Source of the DNA: Streptomyces fructofermentans
GTDB lineage: Bacteria; Actinomycetota; Actinomycetes; Streptomycetales; Streptomycetaceae
Reading direction: 5' to 3'
Length of the DNA: 64,000 nt
NCBI RefSeq assembly: GCF_014651055.1
Contig: NZ_BMWD01000019.1
Location: forward strand, 102,087-166,086
The notes under the pieces were generated by a model. The model saw only the letters and a program-made list of their open reading frames with translations, ran no database searches and was not told the origin of the DNA. The position numbers were made by a program, and so were the translations under genes. Positions 1-7,521 of this stretch are shown here, piece after piece (the first letter of the stretch is position 1; each line of letters starts with the position of its first letter).

Positions 1-212
1 CCACGACGGGTGTCACGCCGCTGCGCTGGCTGCACACCCAGCGCGTCCACCGTGCCCGGGAGTTGCTGGAGACCACCGACGAGAGTGTCGAGCGCATCGC
101 GGCCCGCACCGGCATGGGTACGGCGGCCACGCTGCGCCGGCACTTCCACCGGGCATTGGGCGTGCCTCCGGACACCTACCGGCGTACCTTCCGCACGCCG
201 CCCCGGACTTGA
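1..212 (+). CDS. AraC-family transcriptional regulator, C-terminal fragment
   Basis: Only the last 70 codons are inside the window, read from base 3 to a TGA at 210-212. They match the end of an AraC/XylS DNA-binding domain: an RVHRARELLE helix, then the second helix-turn-helix (ERIAARTGMG, TLRRHFHRALG) and the usual PPDTYRRTF close. This wording is typical of the GlxA/FtrA-like subgroup, whose N-terminal half is a DJ-1/PfpI-like domain, but that half lies upstream and cannot be seen. The target is unknown. It faces the minus-strand gene that ends at 264. The domain assignment is secure; the subgroup is inferred. Confidence 0.85.
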   Translation, partial: TTGVTPLRWLHTQRVHRARELLETTDESVERIAARTGMGTAATLRRHFHRALGVPPDTYRRTFRTPPRT

Positions 213-263
213 CGGGACTGGGTGTCGTCCAGGTGCGGGGGGCCACTCGCCCCGCGTCCGGGA

Positions 264-821
264 TCAGTCGTCCTGCTTCCACGTCCCGACGGGGGTGCCG
301 TTCACGCAGCGTACGCGGAGTTCGACTTTGCCCGCGGAGCCCTCGAACTTCACGTCGACGTGCTCGTCGTCGGGTCCCGGGTCGGCGCTGTCGACTCCGT
401 AGCCCTGGGCGGGCGTCCACAGCAGGAGCCGTACGGCGGTGCCGTCGCACTGGGCGCCGGCGGTGCCGCCCGGGGTGGAGAACGTCTTCCTGGCCGCCGC
501 GGCGGGCGTGGAGGTGGGGGCGGGGCTGGGGGTGGACGAGGGTGTCCGCGTGGCCTGTGCGCTGCCCGAACCCGTGCCCGGTGTCGGGCTCGCGCTGCCC
601 TCGGGTGCCGTGCTGCCGGTTCCGCCCCGGCCCGGGTCGGGCGAGGGCGAGGCGTTCGCCTCGTCGAGTTGCTGCCGGACCTGCTCGGGGGTGAGTGCCC
701 GTCCGCCGGTGGAGCTGGTGATGCCGTCGCCGATGACCTCGACGGCGGCCAGGCCGGTGAGTGTGGCGGCCACGGCGGCGGCGGTCCAGCCGGCCAGGGC
801 GAGGAGTGTGCGGGAGGGCAT
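264..821 (-). CDS. Membrane-anchored protein with Ser/Thr/Pro-rich linker
   Basis: A 185-aa protein. One hydrophobic segment at about residues 5-29 anchors it in the membrane or acts as an uncleaved signal. A low-complexity linker (about residues 57-112, rich in Ser, Thr, Pro, Gly) leads to a compact extracytoplasmic C-terminal domain of about 75 residues with a possible disulfide pair (GAQCDG and RVRCVNG). The ATG at 819-821 was chosen because the hydrophobic stretch follows at once; longer in-frame readings run back into the response regulator on the other strand. It is divergent from the two-component system, and TTAA/CTAA repeats lie between them, so it may be a regulated target or accessory sensor. 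I do not recognise the family. Confidence 0.7.
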   Translation of the reverse strand: MPSRTLLALAGWTAAAVAATLTGLAAVEVIGDGITSSTGGRALTPEQVRQQLDEANASPSPDPGRGGTGSTAPEGSASPTPGTGSGSAQATRTPSSTPSPAPTSTPAAAARKTFSTPGGTAGAQCDGTAVRLLLWTPAQGYGVDSADPGPDDEHVDVKFEGSAGKVELRVRCVNGTPVGTWKQDD

Positions 822-846
822 GCGTAGGACTATGCACGAGCCGTCG

Positions 847-884
847 TTAAGGAGGGCACCGGGGAAGCCTAAGGGACGGTTAAC
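847..884. promoter_or_regulatory. Candidate OmpR-type response regulator site (11-bp grid)
   Basis: In the 106-bp divergent region, TTAAGG (from 847), CTAAGG (from 869) and TTAACG (from 880) lie 22 and 11 bp apart. OmpR/PhoB-type regulators bind direct repeats with an 11-bp period. A matching pair in the other orientation is found upstream of the PepSY gene at 4935-4953. The repeats are directly visible; binding by the adjacent regulator is inferred. Confidence 0.45.
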
Positions 885-927
885 GGGGGCGGACCTGGCG
901 TGCGGCTCGGATAGCGTGCCTGCTGTG

Positions 928-1617
928 GTGCATCTGCTGATCGTCGAGGACGACCCAACGATACGTACGCCGCTGATCCGTGCCCTGCGCGAGCGCGGGC
1001 ACGCGGTCGCGGCGGCGCACACCGCCATGGCGGGTCTGCAGACCGCGCTGGACGAGCGTCCGGACCTGGTGGTCCTCGACCTCGGCCTGCCGGACCTGGA
1101 CGGCATCGAACTGCTGCGCATGCTGCGGGCGGTCAGTCCGGTGCCGGTGATCATCGCGACGGCGAGGGACGACGAGAGGGAGATCGTACGGGGGCTGGAC
1201 GCGGGCGCCGACGACTATGTCGTGAAGCCGTTCACCGCCGCGCAGTTGGAGGCGCGCGTCCGGGCCGTGCTGCGGCGCGGCACGGGCGCCCGGGAGGCGG
1301 CGGCCGCCACCGTCGTCGGTGACCTGCGGATCGACCCCGGTTCGCGCGAGGCGACCCTCGCCGGAGTCGCCCTCGACCTCACCCCGCGCGAGTTCGACCT
1401 GCTCCACCATCTCGCGGGAAGGGCCGGGCAGGTCGTCACCAAGCGCGAACTGCTCACCGAGGTGTGGCGGGTGCCGTACGGAAGCGCCGACAAGACCGTG
1501 GACGTGCATCTGTCCTGGCTGCGACGCAAGCTCGGCGAGAGCGCGCAGGAACCCCGATACCTGCATACCGTCCGGGGGGTCGGGGTCCGGCTGAGCGCGC
1601 CCGTGGACCGTCCGTGA
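928..1617 (+). CDS. OmpR/PhoB-family two-component response regulator
   Basis: A 229-aa response regulator. Residues 1-115 form the receiver domain, with the acidic pair D8/D9, phosphoacceptor D51 (VVLDLGLPD) and conserved K100 (YVVKPF). Residues about 133-224 form the winged-helix DNA-binding domain, with the LTPREFDLL start and the TVDVHLSWLRRKLG recognition region. Length is normal for the family. The GTG at 928 was chosen because the receiver begins at once; GTG at 925 or 916 is possible. Its stop overlaps the histidine kinase start (GTGA), so the two are translationally coupled. It probably binds the repeats at 847-884 and 4935-4953. Confidence 0.9.
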   Translation: MHLLIVEDDPTIRTPLIRALRERGHAVAAAHTAMAGLQTALDERPDLVVLDLGLPDLDGIELLRMLRAVSPVPVIIATARDDEREIVRGLDAGADDYVVKPFTAAQLEARVRAVLRRGTGAREAAAATVVGDLRIDPGSREATLAGVALDLTPREFDLLHHLAGRAGQVVTKRELLTEVWRVPYGSADKTVDVHLSWLRRKLGESAQEPRYLHTVRGVGVRLSAPVDRP

Positions 1618-2909
1618 GACGCCGTCTGACCCTGCTGGTCGCGGCCACCATGTGCCTGGCGCTCCTCGCCTTCGTGGTGCCGCTCGCCCTGTTGCTGCGT
1701 ACGGTCGCCCAGGACCGTGCCGTCGCCACGGCGGGCGCCGACGCGCAGAGCCTCGTCCCGCTGGTGGGGACCGCCGATCCCGACACGCTGCGGACCAGTG
1801 TCGAGCACGTGGCCGCCGGCGCCCGGGCCCCGCTCACCGTCTTCCTGCCCGACGGGACCGTCCTCGGCACACCCGCGCCGCGCACCGACGCCGTGCGGCT
1901 CGCGGCGCGGGCGGGGGTGAGCCGGACCGTCGAGCGGTCCGACGGGCGCGAGATCGTGGTGGCCGTACTGGGCCGCCCGGACGGCACAGCCGTCGTCCGG
2001 GCGTTCGTGCCGGCCACCGAGCTGACCCACGGGGTCACGCGGTCCTGGCTGGTGCTCGCCGGCCTGGGGATCGCGCTCCTGCTGCTCGGGCTGCTCGTCG
2101 CCGACCGGCTCAGCCGGGCCCTGGTGGTGCCGATCTCGGAGCTGTCCGCCGTCTCGCACCGGCTCGCCCGGGCCGATCTGACGGCCCGGGCCCGTCCGGA
2201 CGGGCCGCCGGAACTGCGTGAGGTCGCCGGGGCGCTCAACCACCTCGCCGGGCGTATCCAGGAGCTGCTGCGCGAGGAGCGCGAACAGGTGGCGGACCTG
2301 TCCCACCGGCTCCGGGCGCCGCTGACCTCGCTGCGGTTGGAGACCGAGTCCCTGCCCGCGGGCGACGCGGCCCGGATCGCCGCCCGGGTGGACGCCATGG
2401 AGCGGGCGGTCACGGGCCTCATCAGCGAGGCCCGCCACCGGCGGGAGACGGACGTGTACGTGTCCTGCGAGGCGACCTCGGCGGTGCGCGAGCGGGTGGC
2501 CTTCTGGACCGTTCTGGCCGAGGACACCGGCCGGGCCGTCACCCTGGACGTGACGGCGGACGGCCCTCTGCCCGTCGGTGTCGCCGCCGACGAGCTGGCG
2601 GCCGCGGTGGACGCGCTGCTGGGCAATGTGTTCGCGCACACCCCCGACGGCACCGCGTTCTCCGTCGGCCTGGCCCCGGCGGCCGGCGGCGGAGCCGTGC
2701 TCACGGTGGCGGACGAGGGGCCCGGTCTCTCGTCCGACCTGGTCGGTCGCGGGGCCAGCCTCGGCGGCTCCACGGGCCTCGGGCTCGACATCGCCCGCCG
2801 GGCCGCCCAGTCGAGCGGCGGTCGCCTGGCTCTGGGAACCGGGCCTTCCGGCGGCGCGCGGGTGACGCTGGAACTGGGACCGCCCCAGGCCCCGCCGGTC
2901 CCGGACTGA
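1614..2909 (+). CDS. Two-component sensor histidine kinase
   Basis: A 431-aa membrane kinase. Transmembrane segments at about residues 5-29 and 145-163 enclose an extracytoplasmic sensor of about 110 residues. A HAMP region follows, then the dimerisation/phosphotransfer helix with H231 in SHRLRAPL, which varies from the usual SHELRTPL. The ATP-binding domain shows the N box (ALLGNVF, N338), a G1 box (ADEGPG, D367) and a G2 box (GSTGLGLDIARR). The GTG start overlaps the regulator's stop. The ligand is unknown; nearby extracytoplasmic proteins (264-821, 5026-5664) suggest an envelope signal. No defect is visible. Confidence 0.9.
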   Translation: MRRRLTLLVAATMCLALLAFVVPLALLLRTVAQDRAVATAGADAQSLVPLVGTADPDTLRTSVEHVAAGARAPLTVFLPDGTVLGTPAPRTDAVRLAARAGVSRTVERSDGREIVVAVLGRPDGTAVVRAFVPATELTHGVTRSWLVLAGLGIALLLLGLLVADRLSRALVVPISELSAVSHRLARADLTARARPDGPPELREVAGALNHLAGRIQELLREEREQVADLSHRLRAPLTSLRLETESLPAGDAARIAARVDAMERAVTGLISEARHRRETDVYVSCEATSAVRERVAFWTVLAEDTGRAVTLDVTADGPLPVGVAADELAAAVDALLGNVFAHTPDGTAFSVGLAPAAGGGAVLTVADEGPGLSSDLVGRGASLGGSTGLGLDIARRAAQSSGGRLALGTGPSGGARVTLELGPPQAPPVPD

Positions 2910-3028
2910 CCTGCCTGCACCCACCGGTCTGACCCCTGCCCGCCTTCCCGGCCCACCCCGGTGATGAGTTTCCGCGCCCGCACGCGTCACACATACGACG
3001 GGGACACGACGAGGCGGAGGATGGCGTG

Positions 3029-4147
3029 ATGAGTGCGGACACGCGGCTGGAGGAGCTGGGCGTGAGCGGTCTTGGCGCGAGCGGTGCGGGCATGGACGGC
3101 GCGGGCACGAGCGGTCCGGACGAGGACGGCCCGGGCGAGAACGGTCCGGGCGAGAACGGTCCGGGAACCAGTGGTCCGGGCGGGAACGCGCTGGGCGAGG
3201 TCGACCAGCAGGCCTTCTCCGGGCTGGCGGAACGGCACCGGCGGGAGCTGCACGTCCACTGCTACCGGATGCTCGGATCGTTCGAGGACGCCGAGGACGC
3301 CGTGCAGGAGACGTTCCTCCGTGCCTGGCGGCGGCGGGAGACCTTCGAGGGGCGGTCGACGTTCCGGGCGTGGCTGTACCGGATCGCCACCAACGCCTGT
3401 CTGGACCTGCTCGCCAAGGCCCGCCCGGAGCCCGCGACCGGCGGCGAGGTGCTGTGGTTGCAGCCCTACCCGGACCGGCTGCTCGACGAGCTGCCGGCGG
3501 GCGACGCGGACGAGCCGGCGGCCGTCGCCGTCGCCCGGGAGACGATCGAGCTGGCGTACCTGGTCGCGGTCCAGCACCTCGCGCCGCGTCCACGGGCCGT
3601 GCTGATCCTGCGGGACGTGCTCGGCCGGTCGGCGAAGGACGTCGCGGAGATCCTCGGGGACTCCGTCAACTCCGTGAACAGCGCGCTGCAGCGGGCCCGC
3701 GCCGGCATGCGGGAGCACCTGCCCGCCGAACGCCAGGACTGGACGGGCGGCGAGCAGGACGCAGGGACGCGCGAGCTGGTGCGCCGCTACACCGACGCCA
3801 GCGTGGCCACGGACATCGACCGGCTCGCCGCGCTGCTGCGGGACGACGTCCGCTGCTCGATGCCGCCCACGCCGGGTCTGTACGTCGGCCGCGACGCGGT
3901 GGTCAAGGACTGGGTCGAGAGCGGCTTCGAGGGCATGAAGGGCCTGCGCACCGTCCTCACCTCCGTGAACCGGCAGCCCGCCGTCGCCTTCTACCTCTGG
4001 CAGCAGCGGGAGGGCGCGTACCTGCCGCTGACGATCGACGTACTGCGCGTCAGCGGCGGGGCGATCAGCGAGATCACCACCTTCCACGACGACCGGTTCC
4101 CGGGTCTCGGGCTGCCGGAGCGCCTGCCGGCCGTCGGCACGGAGTAG
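3029..4147 (+). CDS. ECF RNA polymerase sigma factor with SnoaL-like C-terminal domain (SigX5/TIGR02960 type)
   Basis: A 372-aa sigma-70 family protein. Sigma region 2 (about residues 60-125) has the HCYRMLGSFEDAEDAVQET core and the WLYRIATNACLD helix; region 4 (about 170-235) has LILRDVLGRSAKDVAEIL and the NSVNSALQRAR recognition helix. The last 120 residues form a SnoaL/NTF2-like fold (YVGRDAVVKDWV), as in the large ECF families fused to SnoaL, where it is thought to modulate activity in place of a separate anti-sigma factor. The ATG at 3029 has GGAGG eight bases upstream; an in-frame GTG lies at 3026. The first 50 residues are an odd Gly/Asp/Pro/Asn repeat. A DUF6069 gene follows on the same strand. 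Confidence 0.9.
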   Translation: MSADTRLEELGVSGLGASGAGMDGAGTSGPDEDGPGENGPGENGPGTSGPGGNALGEVDQQAFSGLAERHRRELHVHCYRMLGSFEDAEDAVQETFLRAWRRRETFEGRSTFRAWLYRIATNACLDLLAKARPEPATGGEVLWLQPYPDRLLDELPAGDADEPAAVAVARETIELAYLVAVQHLAPRPRAVLILRDVLGRSAKDVAEILGDSVNSVNSALQRARAGMREHLPAERQDWTGGEQDAGTRELVRRYTDASVATDIDRLAALLRDDVRCSMPPTPGLYVGRDAVVKDWVESGFEGMKGLRTVLTSVNRQPAVAFYLWQQREGAYLPLTIDVLRVSGGAISEITTFHDDRFPGLGLPERLPAVGTE

Positions 4148-4152
4148 TCCCG

Positions 4153-4440
4153 GTGCGGACGCTCACGCTGCGCGGCGGGGCACGTGTCGCGGTGGTCGCG
4201 GCGGAATGGCACGACGCGTTCGGCGTCGTGGTCCGCGGGCGGGTGCAGTTGGAACTGCGCGACGGCGCGCCCGGGCCGGTCCTCGGGCGCGACGCCGGGT
4301 TCTGGCTGCGCGGCACCGGCGTACGCGCCCTGCGCAACCCGGGCCTTCGCACGGCGAAGGTACGCGTCGTCGCCGCGGGGTCAGGACCGTCGCACGGCGG
4401 CCGGAGCCCGGTACACCTGTTCCGAAGGATGGAGGAAGTC
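4153..4440 (+). other. In-frame cupin-like coding stretch joined to DUF6069, with no stop codon
   Basis: From a GTG at 4153, five bases after the sigma factor stop, 96 codons run in frame straight into the DUF6069 reading frame. The translation looks like real protein: beta-strand-rich, with AEWHDAFGVVVRGRVQLELRDG, GRDAGFWLRGTG and TAKVRVVAAG, resembling a small cupin. It ends at a good ribosome site (GGAGGA, 4431-4436) and the ATG at 4441. Either the two parts make one 262-aa fusion, or a former stop codon was lost and DUF6069 is translated mainly from its own start. Confidence 0.45.
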
Positions 4441-4941
4441 ATGGACAGCAGCGATGACGGCGGGATCGTGGCCGGCGCGGCATCGGGACGGACCGTCCGG
4501 TCCCAGCGGCTCCGCGGGCTCGTCGCCACCGGCTCCGTCGCCGCGCTCGCGGCGACGGTGGCCACCACCCTCGGCGCGGCGCTCGCCCGGGCCGCCGGCG
4601 TCGACTTCGAGGTCCCCGACGGCGGTGAGGCGATCCCGTTGCCGGGGTTCGCGGTCGTGACCTGCTTCTTCTCGTTCGTGGGCATCGCCATCGCCGCCGC
4701 TCTCCTGCGCTGGAGCGCCCGCCCCGCCGAGCGGTTCGTGCGGGTGGCGGCTTCCCTGACGGCGGTCTCGATGGTCCCGCCCCTCCTCGCCGGGGCGAAC
4801 ACCGCGACCACCGTCGCCCTCCTCGCGCTGCATGTCGTCCCCGCGACGGTCATGGTCCCCTCGCTGGCGCGGAGCCTCCGCACCCGGGCCGGGCGGCCCC
4901 GTCGCCTGCCCGGCGGTTCGCGCTTCGCCGGGACCTCTTAG
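4441..4941 (+). CDS. DUF6069-like multipass membrane protein
   Basis: A 166-aa protein with four hydrophobic segments (about residues 27-47, 65-88, 100-119 and 122-143), an N-terminal cytoplasmic stretch and a basic tail. It resembles the DUF6069 family, which in Streptomyces often follows sigma factors of this kind; its molecular function is unknown. The ATG at 4441 has GGAGGA four bases upstream. The frame is open upstream as far as a GTG at 4153, so an N-terminally fused form is possible. Co-transcription with the sigma factor is likely. Family assignment rests on memory of conserved features, not a search. Confidence 0.7.
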   Translation: MDSSDDGGIVAGAASGRTVRSQRLRGLVATGSVAALAATVATTLGAALARAAGVDFEVPDGGEAIPLPGFAVVTCFFSFVGIAIAAALLRWSARPAERFVRVAASLTAVSMVPPLLAGANTATTVALLALHVVPATVMVPSLARSLRTRAGRPRRLPGGSRFAGTS

Positions 4942-4953
4942 CCGGCTCTTAGC
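4935..4953. promoter_or_regulatory. Direct repeat CTCTTAGC x2, 11-bp period, upstream of PepSY gene
   Basis: Two identical 8-mers, CTCTTAGC, at 4935-4942 and 4946-4953 are separated by CGG, giving an exact 11-bp period. On the minus strand they read GCTAAGAG, like the CTAAGG repeat in the two-component promoter. They overlap the last codons of the DUF6069 gene and lie 73 bases before the PepSY start. The geometry suits an OmpR-type regulator; binding is inferred. Confidence 0.45.
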
Positions 4954-5025
4954 AATGCCGCAGCGCGGCCCTATCCCGGGGCGCGGGAGCCTCCTTCCAC
5001 ACAAGGCATCCACAGGAGGTTCGCC

Positions 5026-5664
5026 ATGAAGCGCACATCCGTCGTCCTGCTCGCCTCGGGAGCACTGGTCGCCGCGATCACCGGTACGGCCCTCGCGGGC
5101 GGCATCGACGACGCGTCGCCCGCCCGGACCACGTCCTCGGCCACGTCCTCGGCCACGGCCTCGTCCGCGCCGACGCCCGGCGCGGCGACCGCGTCCCCGG
5201 AGGACTCACCGTCCGAGGACCGGTCGGGCACCCCGACGCACGATCCGAGCGGTGACGACACGGCCGGTCCGGCCACGACCGCACCGGTGGGCGCGTCGGT
5301 GAGCAGCCGACGCGCGGGCGGGATCGCGCTCGCCCACGTCGGCGGCGGGACGATCAGCAGGATCGAGGCCGAAGTCGAGCACGGGCGCACGGCGTGGAGC
5401 GTGAGGATCCGCAAGAACGGCGTCCGGTACGACGTGTACGTGGACCGCGGCACGGGCGAGGTCGTACGGTCGCGTGCCAAGTCGGACGACGGCGGCCGCG
5501 GTGACGACGGGGGCAGCGGTCGTGACGACCGCTCCGACGACTCCGGCCACTCCGGCTCCTCCGGGAGGGACGACCGCGGCGGGCATGACGACGGCTCGGA
5601 CGACGGCGGCCGCCACGGCGGTGACGACGGCGAGGACGGCCGCCATGGCGGGCACCACGGCTGA
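5026..5664 (+). CDS. Secreted PepSY-domain protein with Asp/His/Gly-rich tail
   Basis: A 212-aa protein with an N-terminal signal peptide (KRT, hydrophobic core, cleavage near TALAGG at about residue 26). A Ser/Thr/Pro linker leads to a PepSY domain (about residues 95-155: AGGIALAHVGGGTISRIE, AWSVRIRKNG, YDVYVDRGTGEVV). PepSY domains are extracytoplasmic and often act as protease inhibitors or in envelope sensing. The last 60 residues are almost entirely Asp, Gly, Arg, Ser and His, ending GGHHG, which may bind metal ions. GGAGG precedes the ATG. It follows the repeat at 4935-4953, so control by the nearby response regulator is plausible. A strong terminator follows. Confidence 0.8.
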   Translation: MKRTSVVLLASGALVAAITGTALAGGIDDASPARTTSSATSSATASSAPTPGAATASPEDSPSEDRSGTPTHDPSGDDTAGPATTAPVGASVSSRRAGGIALAHVGGGTISRIEAEVEHGRTAWSVRIRKNGVRYDVYVDRGTGEVVRSRAKSDDGGRGDDGGSGRDDRSDDSGHSGSSGRDDRGGHDDGSDDGGRHGGDDGEDGRHGGHHG

Positions 5665-5690
5665 GGCCGGCTGCTCCCGGTCGGGACCGC

Positions 5691-5739
5691 CCGAGCGGCG
5701 GGGGCCACCACGGCATGCGTGGTGGCCCCCGCCGCTCGG
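5691..5739. terminator. Strong 22-bp perfect hairpin terminator
   Basis: Arms 5691-5712 and 5718-5739 are perfectly complementary over 22 bp with a 5-base loop. It lies 26 bases after the PepSY stop and before the next gene. There is no U-tract, as is common in Streptomyces terminators. Confidence 0.85.
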
Positions 5740-5898
5740 CGTCGCGTGCTCCGAGGCGACGGACCCGACCCGCGGTTCGTGACGGTCCTGGTGCCCTGTC
5801 GGGGCAATGCTCGCCCCGTTCGGCCGTGAAGCGGTGACGCCTGGTAACGTCGCGCTCTTCGGTTGGGGTGACCCGCTGGAGTTCTGACGGGGTGCCAC

Positions 5899-6537
5899 AT
5901 GACTTCTCCGGATGCCGATGTCCTCGCCGCGGTGGCCAGGGTCGCGAAAGTCTTCGGCGGGATGACGGCCCGAGTGGACGATTCCGGCTGCGGCCGGTGC
6001 TTCGATGCGGGCGAGCTCGGGCTACTGCGGACTCCCGATGCACCAGTCCCGGCGGATCTTGCCCGCCGCGTGGCTCAGAAGCACCCTTCGCACTGGGACG
6101 ACCAGCCTGCAATCATCAGACGGGTTCTGCCGGAGCTCGTCGTGATCCTGGCCGAGGGGGAGCGCGAGTCCGACCTCACGGCTCGGGGACTGGCTGCGGC
6201 AGGCTGGCCGCAGTGGCCCCGCCGGCAGGCCCAGGCCGTCGCCGGCTTTCTGGACGCGTGGTGGACCAGGACTCTGCGGACGAAAGCTCCGCCGCCTTCG
6301 GCACCTCAAATATTCGAGAGCTGCGTGACTGCGGCGTCCTCGGTCACGCCATGGCTGGCCCGCTGGGAGACGGAGAAGGGCCCCATCGCCCGTCAGCACC
6401 TGGACGAGAGCGTCCATCGGTGGCGGGAGGAGCTGGATTCGGGCGACTCGCCCTTCTCCTGGTGGTGGGGCGAGGAGGCAGAGGGGCGGGCCGCCTGGCT
6501 TGAGGTGAGGCTCTGGCTGGCTGGTCAGGGCCGATAG
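5899..6537 (+). CDS. Hypothetical protein (Trp-rich, soluble)
   Basis: A 212-aa soluble protein with no signal peptide or membrane segment. It is unusually rich in tryptophan, with many Trp in the last 120 residues (PQWPRRQ, DAWWTRT, PFSWWWGEE). A short Cys pair (GCGRC) near residue 31 could bind metal. I do not recognise a family. The ATG was chosen as the first start after the strong terminator; no clear Shine-Dalgarno precedes it. It appears monocistronic, and its coding bias is normal for the window. Confidence 0.65.
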   Translation: MTSPDADVLAAVARVAKVFGGMTARVDDSGCGRCFDAGELGLLRTPDAPVPADLARRVAQKHPSHWDDQPAIIRRVLPELVVILAEGERESDLTARGLAAAGWPQWPRRQAQAVAGFLDAWWTRTLRTKAPPPSAPQIFESCVTAASSVTPWLARWETEKGPIARQHLDESVHRWREELDSGDSPFSWWWGEEAEGRAAWLEVRLWLAGQGR

Positions 6538-6879
6538 CCGAGTCGGGCAGGAGTTGCGGCCCGGCACGCGGACATGACCACCCGATCCCGCACCGGGCAA
6601 CATCGCCCGGTCATTGTGTGGCGCGCCCCTCGGGCCCGGTTCCGGGCGGCGCGTGGCCGTCAGGCTGTGCGGGTGGCGGAACGCGTACCTGTCCGTGAGT
6701 TCGACGGCGACGAATGCGGACGACTTCCGCGGACCAGGCGGAGGGGAACCCGGTGACCCGACCACGTCGCCCACATGGGGCAGGGCAGCATGATCCGCAG
6801 CTGCGTCATCCGGCGAAGCCACGCGTACGACCAGCACCCCCGCGCCGTCGTCGGCGGGCGAACGCTGCCTGATGCGGCG
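6538..6879. other. Intergenic region with one weak hairpin
   Basis: 342 bases between a plus-strand gene and the end of a minus-strand gene. The only structure is a 7-bp inverted repeat with a 6-base loop at 6592-6611 (ACCGGGC/GCCCGGT), a possible weak terminator for the convergent pair. No convincing reading frame or promoter was found. Confidence 0.4.
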
Positions 6880-7293
6880 CTAGAAGGGCGGCCAGTGCGA
6901 ACCGGGCGGAGGCGGGGCCCACTCACGGTTCCCGTCCCGCATCTCCACCGGCCACCTCCCGTCGATCTCGGCCGCGGCCGACCTGCAGCCGGGGCAGGCG
7001 CTGTCCCATTCCGGCACCCAGGGGTACGGGGACGCGGACAGGCCCTCGTCCCGCAGGCCGCACAACGTCGTGCCGAAGTGCCCGTAGGCGTGGAGGACAC
7101 CGGTGGGCAGGCCCGTCGAGTCCGCGCGTTCCCAGCGCAGGTTCACCGGGGCGTACTGCGGCCGTGAGACCTCGTGCGGGAGGTGGCCCAGCACGGTCCA
7201 CGCGTGGCACCAGGCGCAGATCCAGAGCGTCTTCACGTCCGGCTCGGCCGTCGGCACCAGCCGCATCCCATGTCCGCACACGTCACAGATCAC
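6880..7293 (-). CDS. Small zinc-ribbon-like hypothetical protein
   Basis: A 137-aa protein. The N-terminus carries CDVC (residues 3-6) and CAWC (residues 27-30), a classic four-cysteine zinc-ribbon spacing; a further CPGC lies near residue 100. The middle is rich in aromatic residues, the end in Pro and Trp. The start is GTG at 7291-7293, without a strong ribosome site. Small proteins of this type are scattered in Streptomyces and are usually annotated as hypothetical. Zinc binding is inferred from the cysteines; no partner is obvious. Confidence 0.65.
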   Translation of the reverse strand: MICDVCGHGMRLVPTAEPDVKTLWICAWCHAWTVLGHLPHEVSRPQYAPVNLRWERADSTGLPTGVLHAYGHFGTTLCGLRDEGLSASPYPWVPEWDSACPGCRSAAAEIDGRWPVEMRDGNREWAPPPPGSHWPPF

Positions 7294-7521
7294 CGCGCGA
7301 TCCTGTCATGCGACTCCGCCGGATCCCCTGGGGCCCTGGGGCCCGGTCCAGCGCCCGGGGCCTCCCCGGGCCGGCTCACCGGTCCATGACCTTGGCCAGG
7401 CGAAGGCACACGGCGACTGCGACGGTCCGGCGCTCAGCTTCGACGTCGAGTCGGATCGCGTGGTTCTCCTCGCTAACCAGCAGGAAGAGCAAGCGGGCCG
7501 GCCCCGCGTCAGGTCTCAGGG

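Noticed and set aside
1215..3593. Very long minus-strand reading frame across the two-component and sigma genes
   Set aside because: It is antisense to three well-supported genes, is rich in Arg, Pro and Gly, and has no domain; it is a product of the high GC content.
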